A stretch of DNA of 64,000 bases from Galeruca laticollis (taxonomy: Eukaryota > Arthropoda > Insecta > Coleoptera > Chrysomelidae), in assembly GCA_963921935.1 (NCBI GenBank), contig OY998180.1, forward strand, positions 87,975,139 through 88,039,138, given 5' to 3'. This document shows, in pieces, positions 20,760-31,449 of the stretch (its first letter is position 1; every line of letters begins with the position of its first letter). Position numbers and translations under genes: made by a program. The notes beneath the pieces are model-generated. The model had not been told where the DNA came from. It did no database searches and worked only from the letters and a program-made list of their open reading frames with translations.

Positions 20760-20870
20760 ATGTTCCAATGTTTGTGACTTAGGTACGATATGCTAGAGAT
20801 GTTTGTGTTAGGACATCCCTCTTATGTTTTTATTAGGATGATCTAGGAACATCCCTTTTAATCTTTTCTC
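20760..20870 (+). repeat. Left subterminal repeats
   Basis: Words such as GAGATGTTTG, GGACATCCCT and GAACATCCCT recur here and, on either strand, in the right end at 26420-26640. Arrays like this bind transposase or accessory protein in plant CACTA elements. That role here is an inference. Confidence 0.6.
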
Positions 20871-20898
20871 ATGAAAGAAATATATTTTACTTATTACC

Positions 20899-20906
<8 letters not shown>

Positions 20907-20949
<43 letters not shown>
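20907..20949. repeat. (TA)n microsatellite
   Basis: About 21 uninterrupted TA units inside the left arm of the CACTA-like transposon. Confidence 0.95.
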
Positions 20950-20951
<2 letters not shown>

Positions 20952-21508
20952 ACCAAATTGAAATAATCGCGAAACACTTGCATTAAAATTTATTCAATAA
21001 ACAAAAACTCCAAAGAAATCGCGATTCCTCGGCGTCATGATTCTATATCCAAACACAAAATATCGAAAATCCCGCTATATCAAAAAATACACCAACTAAC
21101 GTGCTATTCTGTGGCAATATATTTAGTAAATAACCCAACCGCGAGTCTGCGCGTTTACGATAGTTGATGGTTGCCGATCTCGCGATCGCTTGCAAAAATG
21201 CCTGTTTGTTAAAAAAGTTTATGTATTTTCAAAGCTGTAGAGGATATAAATCATATAAGAAATATGGTGTTAATGCGTCACGAGGTGTATTTTATATGAA
21301 AATGTGAAAAAACTGGCAATATTGCAGCAGATCAGAGCCTCTGTCGGGTTATTGGCGGGATGCTGGTTGGCGCTGTTTGTAGGTTACCTGTGGTGTTTTT
21401 GGGCCGGTGCTTCTGTGATTTATTTTATTTGGTTTATGACAAAAAAGCACGTATGATTAAATTTGTTATTTTCAATATTTTGAGGTAAGTGGAACATATT
21501 TTTTAATT
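20950..21508 (+). promoter_or_regulatory. 5' region of the transposase gene
   Basis: Non-coding interval between the TA array and the transposase ATG, with a mixed G/C-richer patch (about 21120-21420). It should contain the promoter. I cannot identify a specific element. Confidence 0.4.
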
Positions 21509-23572
21509 ATGGAGTCTCGAGAAAAAAGAAAGCTTTTAAATAAGTTCGAACAACGATTTAAACGCATCAACAGAGGTGAAAATTCTAAAATTAACCTAAA
21601 ACTATGTGTTGAACCCTCTACTTCGGATAATTCAGTTTTAGTGGGCCCAGCTCCAACTCACATTTCTGAGCCTGTAACTGATTGTAAACATTTAGATAAT
21701 TCCGGAGATAATTCATCAGAGCATTGTATCTCTATAGACAGTTGTACATCTAGCTCTAATGAATGTAATCTTAATGCTTGTGTTGAGAATAATCAACTTA
21801 TTTTACCTCCTACTTTATCAAATGAGACTTTGGCATCTTCTTTAGGAAACTGGGCATTTAAACATAATATTAATCATTCCGCTTTATCTGATTTGTTGGA
21901 CATTTTAAAGCAAAATAATCCTGACTTGCCAAAAGACCCAAGGACTCTTCTTAAAACACCCAGACACACTGGTTCGCAAATTAAAATAGTTGAACCAGGA
22001 TTCTATTACCACTTTGGGTTATCACAGTGCATCCAAAAGTTGTTAGTTGAGTTTTTAAAACATAATGTAAACAACAATGTCTTGGAAATTTGTGTTAATG
22101 TTGATGGCTTGCCTCTTTCAAAAAGTTCGGGAAACCAAGTTTGGCCAATAATGGTTAATTTTTACAAAAATAAAGGTTTTGTTCAGATTTGTGGGATTTA
22201 TCATGGCAATGAAAAACCTAAAAGTAGCAATGATTTTATGTGCGACTTTGTAAATGAAGCAGTAGATTTAATCGAACATGGTTTTTTGTACAACAACATG
22301 AATTATACTGTTAAAATACTTGCTTTAATATGTGATGTTCCTGCTAAATCATTTTTAAAATGTGTCAAAGGACATAGTGGATACATGTCTTGCACTAAAT
22401 GTGACATTGAAGGCACGTATATAGGTAACCGCACATGTTTTCCAGATTTCGAGGGTTTTAATTTAAGGACAGACATAAGTTTTCGAACAAAGGAACAGGA
22501 AAGTCATCACATTGAAACCACTATCTTAGAAACTATTCCAGGGATAAATATGGTAAAATCATTTCCACTAGATTACATGCACTTGGTGTGTCTCGGTGTT
22601 ATGAAAAAGCTACTTAATAACCTGTGGCTTGGTGGAAAACCACCATATCGTTTTTCATCTAAACAATCAAGAGATATTTCAGATCAATACCTAGCATTCA
22701 AAAATCAAATGCCAAAAGAAATACTTCGGAAACCGAGATCATTGTTGGAAGTAAAGCGGTGGAAAGCTACAGAGTTCCGTACATTCTTACTCTACTTGGG
22801 TCCTGTTGTATTGAAACAAAATGTACCAGAAGAAGTAAATGAAAATTTCTTATGTCTGCATGTAGCAATATCATTGTTTTCAAAAAATGAAAATTTATTA
22901 TATGCTCACCAACTAATAAAACATTTTATAAATACTTTTTCTATACTTTATGGCAATGAACATATTTCCCATAATGTTCATAATTTGTTACATATTGCTG
23001 ATGATGTTAAAGAATTTGGTAGCATAGAAAATTTCAGTGCTTTTCCTTTTGAAAACCACATGATTTTTATAAAAAAACTAGTTCGTAAAGGCGACAAACC
23101 ACTACAGCAGATCATAAATAGAATTTCTGAAAGATCAATAATAGATTTTGATGCAAATCCAAACTCATTCAATTTTAATACCAGATTTAAAAAAGAACAT
23201 TCTGATGGACCAGTTATTGACAAATCTTTAGGTGTAAAACAGTATAAACAAATTTATTTAAACAATTTTTTTTTATCTTCAAAAGATGGAGGTGACAATT
23301 GTTGTATGCTTAAGGATAAAAGTGTAGTCTTGATAGAAAATATTATAGTTCATGAGGAATCCACTAAAATAGTTGGTAAACGATTTTCAATAATAGAAAA
23401 CTTTTATATGTCACCTTGTGAATCATCTAAATTAAATATATTTTTGGTTAGTGGTTTCAATTCAGTTCTTCAATCCTGGGATTTGAGTCAAATTGCATAC
23501 AAATGTATTAAATTAATTTATAAAAATAAATTTGTTGCCTTTCCCTTACTTCATACTATTAAATCAGAATAA
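21509..23572 (+). CDS. CACTA/CMC-like transposase (687 aa)
   Basis: Single-exon ORF with no internal stop. The first ~110 residues are Ser/Asn-rich and variable. The conserved part has CVNVDGLPL with a likely catalytic Asp near 199, an ICDVPAK Asp near 275 and a Cys/His motif (HSGYMSCTKC) near 288-297. DYMHLVCLGVMKKLL lies near 354-367 and FPFENHMIFIKKLVRKGDKP near 512-530. These motifs occur in a transposase family widespread in insects and cnidarians and often listed as hypothetical. Its role would be to cut at the terminal repeats and insert the element. The ATG at 21509 is the first in frame and gives full conserved coverage. Its intact frame, with perfect ends and target duplication, suggests recent or current activity. 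Confidence 0.85.
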   Translation: MESREKRKLLNKFEQRFKRINRGENSKINLKLCVEPSTSDNSVLVGPAPTHISEPVTDCKHLDNSGDNSSEHCISIDSCTSSSNECNLNACVENNQLILPPTLSNETLASSLGNWAFKHNINHSALSDLLDILKQNNPDLPKDPRTLLKTPRHTGSQIKIVEPGFYYHFGLSQCIQKLLVEFLKHNVNNNVLEICVNVDGLPLSKSSGNQVWPIMVNFYKNKGFVQICGIYHGNEKPKSSNDFMCDFVNEAVDLIEHGFLYNNMNYTVKILALICDVPAKSFLKCVKGHSGYMSCTKCDIEGTYIGNRTCFPDFEGFNLRTDISFRTKEQESHHIETTILETIPGINMVKSFPLDYMHLVCLGVMKKLLNNLWLGGKPPYRFSSKQSRDISDQYLAFKNQMPKEILRKPRSLLEVKRWKATEFRTFLLYLGPVVLKQNVPEEVNENFLCLHVAISLFSKNENLLYAHQLIKHFINTFSILYGNEHISHNVHNLLHIADDVKEFGSIENFSAFPFENHMIFIKKLVRKGDKPLQQIINRISERSIIDFDANPNSFNFNTRFKKEHSDGPVIDKSLGVKQYKQIYLNNFFLSSKDGGDNCCMLKDKSVVLIENIIVHEESTKIVGKRFSIIENFYMSPCESSKLNIFLVSGFNSVLQSWDLSQIAYKCIKLIYKNKFVAFPLLHTIKSE

Positions 23573-24046
23573 ATATTACAAAAAATGATGTATTCCATTG
23601 CATTTTTAGGTTCTGCAGAGAATATCCTGAAAAAATATTTTATATGTAATACCCTAGCTATAACTATTGTCTGCTGTAAACTACTATATTTGAACCAAAA
23701 TTGAATTTTTCCAACATGGTAGTTTTTAACTGCCAGAAAATTATTGGACATACATAAAATATTCTTATCGAGTTTTTCGTAGAATCCAAAATGCAATATA
23801 GTTACTAGTGCTTCATTTAATATAAATGAAAAAATACATAACTCTTTTCCATATCTGTTTTTTTTCTAAATACACCTAAATTGCCATAAAAATCTTATCA
23901 AATTTTATATTGAACACTTTCATTAAATAACCCTAAATATTTAAATATTATTATTTCAACATATTGAGTAACATTGCTCAAAATTTTTTGTTGGTATTGT
24001 TTGTTTTATTAGTTTTAGTTCGTGTCAACAGTATCTGATCAAAAAT
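23573..24046 (+). other. Spacer between transposase and accessory gene
   Basis: 474 bp of AT-rich non-coding sequence within the transposon. It contains the transposase 3' end and the accessory gene promoter. No specific element is identified. Confidence 0.5.
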
Positions 24047-25946
24047 ATGTCTTCGCCTAATAAAACATGGACTGTTGTTTGCTTCATTGCTGACGAAACT
24101 GTTGAAGCAGTTCCTACTAGATGGATCAATGGGGATGAATGTCTGTGGCCTGCTGTCACACAGGAAAAACTGAATATTCTAATTAAAAAATGTGAGTTCA
24201 ACTCTTGCTGGCCCTCTCATAAAGTGAGAACATTTAGAAATGCTACATATGGTAAGGTCGATTTACTTTACACTATTTAAATATTTTATATATTATGCAT
24301 TTTGTAGGTGTCTATGGAGTCGCGAGAGCAAAGGCATCTAAAGCTGAACATACTAGTGACTTGAATACTGATGAAGGAGATGAAACTGCAATACCAGATA
24401 AAAGAATTCGAAGAAAAAAGGTATTTTCTTCTTCTGAATCAGAAGACAATGAACCGATGATGGAAACAAAAAAATATAAAATAAAGAGCACAAATTTGCC
24501 GCCTCCCCCAATTTGGACTAACGATTTGGATGAAACAGGAGAAAAAAATTGTAATGATTCTGAAGGTAATTCAATCGTTATTGAACTGTTTATTTTTGTT
24601 ACAGATGTTAACTTATATATTACAGACTCACAGCCAATCACAAGCTTCCCCAGGGCTTCATTACTACTAGAGCAGCCAATAAGTAGTCCTAGAACTCCTG
24701 TGCAGATTATTAAAGAAAATATAAGTAAGTTCAAATGTTTAAATTGAATTAATGTCTTCAATTCTAATTTGAATATATTGCAGATAAAACTTCAAACAGC
24801 TGTTGTCGCAACCAAAAATTATTATACAATATACAATCCCTGCTGATAGAAATTAATTCAAAACTCAGCAATGTCTGCATCAACCGTGCAAATGTAGAGG
24901 CTGAATCTCATCTGAGCATTTTGGAAAAATCTCAAATTAACTTTCGCATTACAACAATGGAGAATTTGAAAAAAATCGAGAATTTCCTATCAATGCCAGA
25001 AAATTTCACAGCATTGGTAAGTAAATATTTTTCCTTCATTAATTTAGCCGTACTACACAGCCCTTTTGTGGGCATGATTTATATTTGTTTCTCTATTATT
25101 TCTTTTTAATTGGAAATAGAAAATGCATTCAGAAACCAAAATGTGTTAATAATTAAATGCATTCATCTAAACTACTTCTGTGCATAGCATGATAGGCTTA
25201 TCTTCTGTAGTTTGTACAAAAATGAAATTCCGAGAGCATATCCAGTAATTAGATATAATTTTAAAATTTTAGGTCCTGTTTTTTTCCAAGCTTGGTGGAA
25301 ATAATACATACGAGTTGATAAGACGTTGTATTGCACCAATAATTGAGGACTCGTTAGCAGAACAGTTTTCATTTTTGGGAAAAAAAGGAAAAAATTCGTT
25401 TGGAATCACATATTTTGCAAAAGCAGTGATTGGTAATTAGGAATCTTATTTAGTACTTACAGTTTATATTGTTTTTTAAGACCATTGTCAAAAAATATGT
25501 ATCAAAACACTATTCGTTAATATAACATTCTGATTTATTTTAAAAATTAGTGTGAAAAAACTAAGCCCTGTATTTTCATAACATAAATCACCTAACCAAT
25601 TCAACACCTAAAAGTATTGACAATAGAAAATTCGTTTTTTAACTAAATAATTGAAGATTAAGAAATTGCATAAGAATTTCTTGATCTGAATTTTAATATC
25701 GTATAACCTATAGATTTAACTAGAGTTTAAAAAGTGTTAACTTTTACGCTTGAGTTCAAAATTAAAGTCTGAAGAAATGTCGTTTCTTATGCCACTAATT
25801 TATGTATAATTTTTTTAGAAGGTGCACAGAAATCGGGCCTTGCTTCTAGTAATAAGGAAACAGAGCAAAGGATTGGCGATTGGCTGAGAAGAGCGAAGGA
25901 AAGAAATATTAGGGCCCGAATAAAAAAGAATGGGAGTGGAAATTAG
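24047..25946 (+). CDS. Six-exon accessory protein of the CACTA-like transposon (DUF4806-like)
   Basis: Exons read as 24047-24251, 24308-24565, 24626-24724, 24784-25016, 25273-25432 and 25819-25946, all with GT...AG introns. They sum to 1083 nt, 360 residues plus a stop. The frame is open throughout. The N-terminal part (KTWTVVCFIADETVEAVPTRW, residues ~6-26) and SWPSHKVRTF-type motif resemble a small domain found at the start of many insect DUF4806 proteins. A Lys/Ser/Glu-rich linker follows. The C-terminal part (GGNNTYELIRRCIAPII... to GQ-like basic tail) resembles DUF4806. Exon 3 could instead start at 24605, adding seven in-frame codons. The function is unknown. It is possibly a DNA-binding partner of the transposase, like accessory proteins of plant CACTA elements, but that is an inference. 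Confidence 0.8.
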
Positions 25947-25949
25947 TTT

Positions 25950-26372
25950 ATTAGAATTTTATATTATTTTTAGTTTTTGATTGAATTACGATGTTTTTGT
26001 AAATAGAAAAATATTGAATTTTATATTAATTTTCAGTTTTTGATTGAATTAAGATGTTTTTTGTTTGTTTTGTTTAAATTGAAAAATATTGAATTTTATT
26101 TTGATTTTTAGCTTTTGATTGAATTAAGATGTTTTTTGTTTTGTTTAAATAGAAAAATATTGAATTTTATATTAATTTTCAGTTTTTGATTGAATTAAGG
26201 TGTTTTTTGTTTTGTTTAAATTGAAAAAATTGAATTTTATATTGATTTTTAGATTTTGATTGAATTAAGATGTTTTTTGTTTTGTTTATATAGAAAAATA
26301 TTGAATTTTATATTGATTTTTAGTTTTTATTGAATTAAGATGTTTTTTGTTGTGTTTAAATAAAAAAATTTT
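25950..26372. repeat. ~75-bp tandem repeat, about 5-6 copies
   Basis: The units contain TTTTTGATTGAATTAAGATG, TTTTTTGTTTTGTTTAAATA and GAAAAATATTGAATTTTATA. The array starts just after the accessory gene stop and fills much of the right arm of the transposon. Confidence 0.88.
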
Positions 26373-26419
26373 GAAACATTTCTGTTTAATTTGTATCCCT
26401 CTTTAAATAATTTTATAGA

Positions 26420-26658
26420 CATTCTAATAGTATCCTAAGGATGTTTTATAGGTGGTACCCTGTATGTCTTTAGTACATCCTGTATTATCCCACATACATT
26501 CTGCAGGGATGTTTATAGGACATCGCAAATGCTGACACGGATGTTGCCTGCAACATCCCTAGAATGTCCCAAGGAAAATTGGGATTTCCCAGAGATGTTT
26601 CTAATGTTTCATGTGGATGTTTCTACAATGTCTTACATATGTTATTGTGTTATTAGGG
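26420..26658 (+). repeat. Right subterminal repeats and terminal inverted repeat
   Basis: Holds repeated GGATGTT/AACATCC words (GGGATGTTT, GGACATCG, CGGATGTTG, CAACATCCCT, GAGATGTTT, TGGATGTTT) and ends TGTGTTATTAGGG at 26646-26658. Confidence 0.7.
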
Positions 26659-29624
26659 CAGGGGAGCAAAAATGAATTTTAATTTTATGTAGTCCTAATA
26701 GTTCTGTGATGACCGTATTTTTAAATTCGGTGCCGTTATCGCAAATAATTTGATTTGGTATACCGTGATGAGAAAAGTAAGTTATCAAATTGTTCGCTAC
26801 TTCCGTACCAGAAAGTGCATTTAAATGGTATGCTTGGGCATATTTAGAAAAACTATCAACTATCGTCAAAAATTTTCAAAAGTAAATGAATCTATATGAA
26901 TGATTTCAAACGGTTTATTTGCAGTGGGTGTTAAATTAATTTTTAACTTTACTGGATGTGTATCATATTTACACTGTTGTCATATTTCGCACTCATTAAT
27001 GAATGTTTGAATTGATTTTTTCATGTCCGGTCAGTAATACTTTTCTTTAATTCTTTGAAGAGTTTCATTAATTCCGCGGTGGTTCGTTTTACCTTCGTGG
27101 TAGTTTTTAATCATTTCTTTAATATCATCTTTTTTTATAACATCTAATAGTTTGGTAGAACATTTTTTGAATTTTATAGATGACGACTTAAAATATTTCT
27201 GTAAGCAAACTGAGAATGGTTCGTACAGGTCAGGATCTTCGAAATATAAATAGTACTGAATATCTGGAACTATATATTCTTTAACAAAATTGATAACGTC
27301 GTTCTCGAAATTATTTTTAGAGAGCTGAACTAAAAACCGTTGTTTATCGCTGAATAAAGTGATTCTTTTTAATTTTGCAGGTGATTTAATAAATATTTGA
27401 TTTTTACCATAATTTACAGCACATTCAAAAGACGGTATGCCTATAATTGGATTTTCATCGACATTTGAGTGTATAGTAATATTGTCATCAGTAATATTTC
27501 CGTTTTGTCTACCGCTAGTATTATTTTGTGTCTCTTGATTTTGCTGCTGAATGTTGTCATCTGAAATTGTTCCGTCAATGTTAACTATCATTGAAAAATT
27601 GTCATTGTCGGATGTGGTTGGAGTGTCGCTGATTAGTTCATTAGCAGTTGGTGAAGGGGTATTTAAAGTTTGATATGCTTGTTCGGATGTATTTGGATTA
27701 TTATGGTAGTTTGATGTTTCATCTAAAATTTCATCAATACGTTTCCAAAATGACTTATCGTTCAAAATTGAATTTGTATCTTTAGTGTGAAATTCTATTC
27801 GCGATAGAGAATCTACATTATTAAATTTCTCTTTTCTATAAAAAATTTTATAGTCAAATTCTTCTAATTTAATTCGCCAACGTAGTAATTTCGAGTTTGG
27901 TTCATTTAAAGAGTTTAACCACACGAGAGGTTTATGATCTGTTATTATATTGAACTGACGGCCATATAAATATGGACGAAAATATGTTGTTGCCCAAACT
28001 ATAGCAAGTAACTCCTTCTCAATCGTGGAGTAATTTTGCTCTGAGTCGTTAAGCGTTCTCGAAGCATATGCTACAGGGAGATCTTGTCCAATAGGACCTT
28101 GGGATAAGATAGCACCTAGTGCTACATTAGAAGCGTCGGTGGTAAGATTAAATGTTTTATTGAAGTCTGGATATTGTAATATCGGTTCGTTAGCCAATAA
28201 AGTTTTACAAGTCTCAAAACATGTTATGTATTCTTCGTTAAGTTCAATTTTTGCACCTTTCTTTATACATTTCGTGAAAGGTTTGGTTAGTCGTGCAAAG
28301 TCCTTGATAAAACGCCTGTAGTATCCAAGCAATCCTAAGAATCCTTTGAGTTGCTTGGGTGTTTTAGGTATCGGATAGTTGAGTATTGCATACATTTTTT
28401 CGGGGTTTGGTTTAACTCCGTCAGGTGTCACTACGTGACCTAGATAAGTAACTTCTTTCCTTAAGAACTCAGACTTATCTAGCTGAACTTTGAAGTTTGC
28501 TTCTCTGAGTGTCTGGAAAACCGTTTTTAGGCGCTCTAAATGCTCTTGTAATGACGTGGAATATACAATAATATCGTCTAGGTATACTAAACACATCTCA
28601 TTTTGTATACCCCTTAGTATGTTGTCAGCGACGCGCTGGAAATTTGCTGGTGCATTTTTCAATCCAAAAGGCATGCGCAGGAACTCCCAATGGTCATTTT
28701 CGGTGTTAAATGCTGTTTTTTCGTTGTCAGTTTCTTCTATCTCAATTTGGTGGAAGCCACTGGCTAAATCTATTGTAGAGAAATATTGACAATTGCCCAA
28801 TTTGTTAAGTAATTCTGTGATATTTGGTAGAGGGTATCGATCGTCCATAGTCTTCTCGTTTAGTTTCCTATAATCGATGACCACTCTCCATTTTTGTTGA
28901 TTGCTGGCATCTAATTTCTTGCTTACCTTCCAAATTGGGTAAGTCCATGGTGAATTAGATGGCTGAATAATTTTTGAATCTAACATCTTTTGGATTTGAT
29001 TAGCAACTTGCTTATGTACGAAAGGATACCGATAAGTTTTTGTATATACAGGTATTTCATCTGCCGTACGTATATTATGTTTAATTTTATTTGTAAATGA
29101 TAGTGGTTCACCTTCTTTATAAAATATATCGCTATATTCTTGACAAAGTTTTAATATTTTTTTCTTTTCTTCACTATTCATGTGATCAGTTCTAATTTTA
29201 TTAAGGTTTAAGGGTATTTGATGTGAATCAATATTATGGAAATCAATGTTTTCTATTTCATTTTCGTCAAAACATTCTACTTGAAATGGTTCTGAAAAAT
29301 CTAGTGATACGGTACTGTCAGATTTGTTTAATATTGTAGTAAGAGCATAGCCGTTTTTTGCAGTGCTAAGGCATTGTGGAATTTCGCAGTTATGAAACTT
29401 TTGATAAGGAATAAAAATATCTCCATGTGTAACATTTGTTTTTATTTTAACAACTTGTTGCGATCTAGAAGATACAGTTACAAGATTAAGGTCAGCGGTA
29501 ACCTCGTGGTAATGAAGTTTTATTTTACTAGAAGGAGTGATAAGAAATCCTTCTTGGAAATTCAGTTTGACTTGTAATATTTTTAAATTATCTAATCCAA
29601 TTAGACCATCAAAAACATTGTGAA
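26659..29624 (-). pseudogene. pol: Old errantivirus pol: protease end, RT, RNase H, integrase N-terminus and core
   Basis: From 29620 down to 27031 the frame is open. It includes the protease end and an RT with VIDYRKLN, FSTIDLASGFHQ and catalytic YLDD near 28575. RNase H follows (TTDASNVALGA, ITDHKPLVWL), then an Asn/Thr-rich linker and the HRGINE zinc-region start. At least two stops in the zinc region (27028-27030 and one near 26980) break it. The integrase core continues (VDSFSKYAQAYHL, CDNGTEF) until the CACTA-like insertion at 26658. Its closest visible relative is the plus-strand element inserted into it, so the two belong to one lineage. It is not expected to function. Confidence 0.87.
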
Positions 29625-29855
29625 AGTTATGTCTACAGCCTTATCTGAAGAACACCTGCAAAAGTGCAACTTCAACACTTCTATAAAAGTTATATATACT
29701 GTCTGTAAATAATTTGAATTACTCTTCAGTTACTCTTCAGTTAATTTTCATTTACCATTGTTAAACTCTGATATATGTTTTGTACAGTTCGAAATAAACT
29801 AAAAATTATATATTGTCCTTTTAAAAAAGAAATTTTCTAATAAGAAAATAAAAGT
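29625..29855 (+). repeat. 5' LTR (231 bp)
   Basis: Starts AGTTATGTCTACAGCC and ends AAAATAAAAGT. It has an 11-bp tandem duplication (TTACTCTTCAG) near 29725-29745 that is absent from the 3' LTR. Short LTRs of this kind are usual for errantiviruses. Confidence 0.92.
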
Positions 29856-29872
29856 GGCGCAGTGAGTAGGAT
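29855..29872 (+). promoter_or_regulatory. Primer-binding site, errantivirus type
   Basis: TGGCGCAGTGAGTAGGAT begins at the last base of the 5' LTR. Sites starting TGGCGCAGT are typical of the 17.6/297/tom group and are usually assigned to tRNA-Ser. Confidence 0.85.
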
Positions 29873-30159
29873 CCAGTACGAGTTGTGATTAAAAGAAACT
29901 GTCCAGTTCGAGTGAGACTTTTTCGTGAATTTTCATAACTTTTAATGTTTTAACGTTTTAAGTGCGGATCGAACCTTAGTTTTGAGAACATTTGTTACAT
30001 CGTACCCAGCAGAGTTCCAGAGTGCCCGAAGAGTCAGAGGAAGAGGACAAGACACAGTTTCTTCAGAAAAACGTAAGTGCCAAATAATTCCTTTTCTTGC
30101 CTTCCACGCCATTTGTAGGTCTTGAAAGATATATTAAGTAAAAGTAAATAAAACTATTT
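29873..30159 (+). promoter_or_regulatory. Leader of the plus-strand errantivirus
   Basis: 287 bp between primer site and gag ATG. Errantiviruses make env from a spliced RNA whose donor lies in or near the leader. AACGTAAGTG near 30068-30077 is a good donor candidate (AACG|GTAAGT-like, not proven). Confidence 0.45.
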
Positions 30160-31449
30160 ATGAGTGATTCTGAAATCGATAATATTTTAATAACCTTGAA
30201 GAATATTAACTTAAGTGATACAAATAACAGAAACAATATGCCGAATGCATTTAATTGGGACCTCTTAAAACAAAAAGTCAACAATATTAAACCTTTCAAT
30301 GGTGATTGCGATTATTTAAATAAGTTTATTTTAAAATGTGAAAATTTAATAACTACTTATAGTGCTTATAATGATCCTGAACTAAAAGCACATATTTTTG
30401 AATGTGTACAAGAAAAATTAGAAGGACGAGCGGAAGTTATGGTAGGAAATAGAATTGAAATAAATAATTGGGATAAATTGAAACAAGGTTTAATCCAATG
30501 TTTTGCTGATAGACGCAATTTAGCCTGCTTAGTACAAGAATTGACGCGAAGTAGACCTCTTAAAGGAGAACATTTAATAGATTTTGGAAGTAGGTTACAA
30601 TTAATTAGAAGTAGAGTATTACAAAGGGTTAGTAATGATATAAATATGAATCAATTAGAAAAAGAATGTCAAATAAATCACTATAATAAAGTTGCTTTAA
30701 ACACGTTCATAGCGGGATGTAGCGGTATATTAAAAAATAATATGCATTTGAAAAAACCAGAAAGTTTAGAAGACGCAATGGGTTATGTCACAGAATTCGA
30801 AAACTTTGAAAAAATGTACGGAAATCTCAACGACAGATTTCATCAGCCAAATAGAACAAATGTTAATATGCAAACATACAATCCTAGAAATAATATCCCC
30901 AACAATTCTCAAAATGCTCAGTCTTCAAACAACAATTCATTAAATCGAAATTTTAATAATGGGTCATATTCCAATAATAATTATCGCCCACCTCAATCTA
31001 ATTTCAACAATAGGTCATATTCTAATAATTATCGTCCACCTCAATCCTTTCAACAAAATAACAATAATGGCACACAATTCCCCAGCCAACCAATTGATAT
31101 TCAACCAATTCCACAAAACCGAAAATTCTTAACGAATCGTCAAGTATTTGGTCCACCTAAAAATGTCTTCAGACCAAACCAAATTCCAGAAAACCAATTG
31201 CCAAATCCAGTACCAATGTCTACAATGTCAAAAAACCCTTCATTGCAAACGAGAAATCGTTTCCAAAATAATTATTTTAGAAATAATACGAATCAAAGAC
31301 CGAATTTTATATCCGAAGAGTTACACTCTAATCAATATAATGATCCCAATTCACAAAACGAATATTACGAAGCAATAGAACCCGATAATAATCACGAAGT
31401 AGAAAACGAAAATTTTTGTATACCAGGCCCATCCAACGAGAGCAAGTAA
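30160..31449 (+). CDS. gag: Errantivirus Gag (429 aa)
   Basis: Structural protein, intact. The N-terminal half contains a capsid-like region, with KPFNGDCDYLNKFILKCENL near residues 45-65 and FADRRNLACLVQEL near 115-128. The C-terminal half is very rich in Asn, Gln, Pro and Ser, with repeated SYSNNNYRPPQS-type segments near 265-295. There is no CCHC knuckle, as is usual for errantiviruses. Gag ends at 31449, 34 nt past the start of the pol frame. A slippery heptamer at 31410-31416 provides the shift into pol. The ATG at 30160 is the first in a clean context after the leader. The older minus-strand element encodes a related but broken Gag at 37796-38680. Confidence 0.9.
   Translation: MSDSEIDNILITLKNINLSDTNNRNNMPNAFNWDLLKQKVNNIKPFNGDCDYLNKFILKCENLITTYSAYNDPELKAHIFECVQEKLEGRAEVMVGNRIEINNWDKLKQGLIQCFADRRNLACLVQELTRSRPLKGEHLIDFGSRLQLIRSRVLQRVSNDINMNQLEKECQINHYNKVALNTFIAGCSGILKNNMHLKKPESLEDAMGYVTEFENFEKMYGNLNDRFHQPNRTNVNMQTYNPRNNIPNNSQNAQSSNNNSLNRNFNNGSYSNNNYRPPQSNFNNRSYSNNYRPPQSFQQNNNNGTQFPSQPIDIQPIPQNRKFLTNRQVFGPPKNVFRPNQIPENQLPNPVPMSTMSKNPSLQTRNRFQNNYFRNNTNQRPNFISEELHSNQYNDPNSQNEYYEAIEPDNNHEVENENFCIPGPSNESK
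31410..31416 (+). promoter_or_regulatory. -1 ribosomal frameshift site (A AAT TTT)
   Basis: The heptamer AAATTTT reads A AAT TTT in the gag frame, a canonical X XXY YYZ slippery site. After a -1 slip the pol frame continues AAA TTT TTG. It lies 31 nt before the gag stop. No obvious strong stem follows in this AT-rich context, so the stimulator is unknown. Confidence 0.8.

Larger units (their letters stand above)
20712..26658 (+). mobile_element. CACTA/CMC-like DNA transposon, apparently intact (5947 bp)
   Basis: The ends are exact inverted repeats, CCCTAATAACACA at 20712-20724 and its complement at 26646-26658. The flanking dinucleotide CA is duplicated (20710-20711 and 26659-26660). Removing the element and one CA brings the two halves of the errantivirus integrase together in frame, which independently confirms the boundaries. 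The transposon carries a single-exon transposase (21509-23572) and a multi-exon accessory gene (24047-25946), both on the plus strand, with repeated ACATCC-type words near both ends. Assignment to the CACTA-Mirage-Chapaev group is inferred from the transposase, the 2-bp duplication and the subterminal repeats. Confidence 0.9.
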
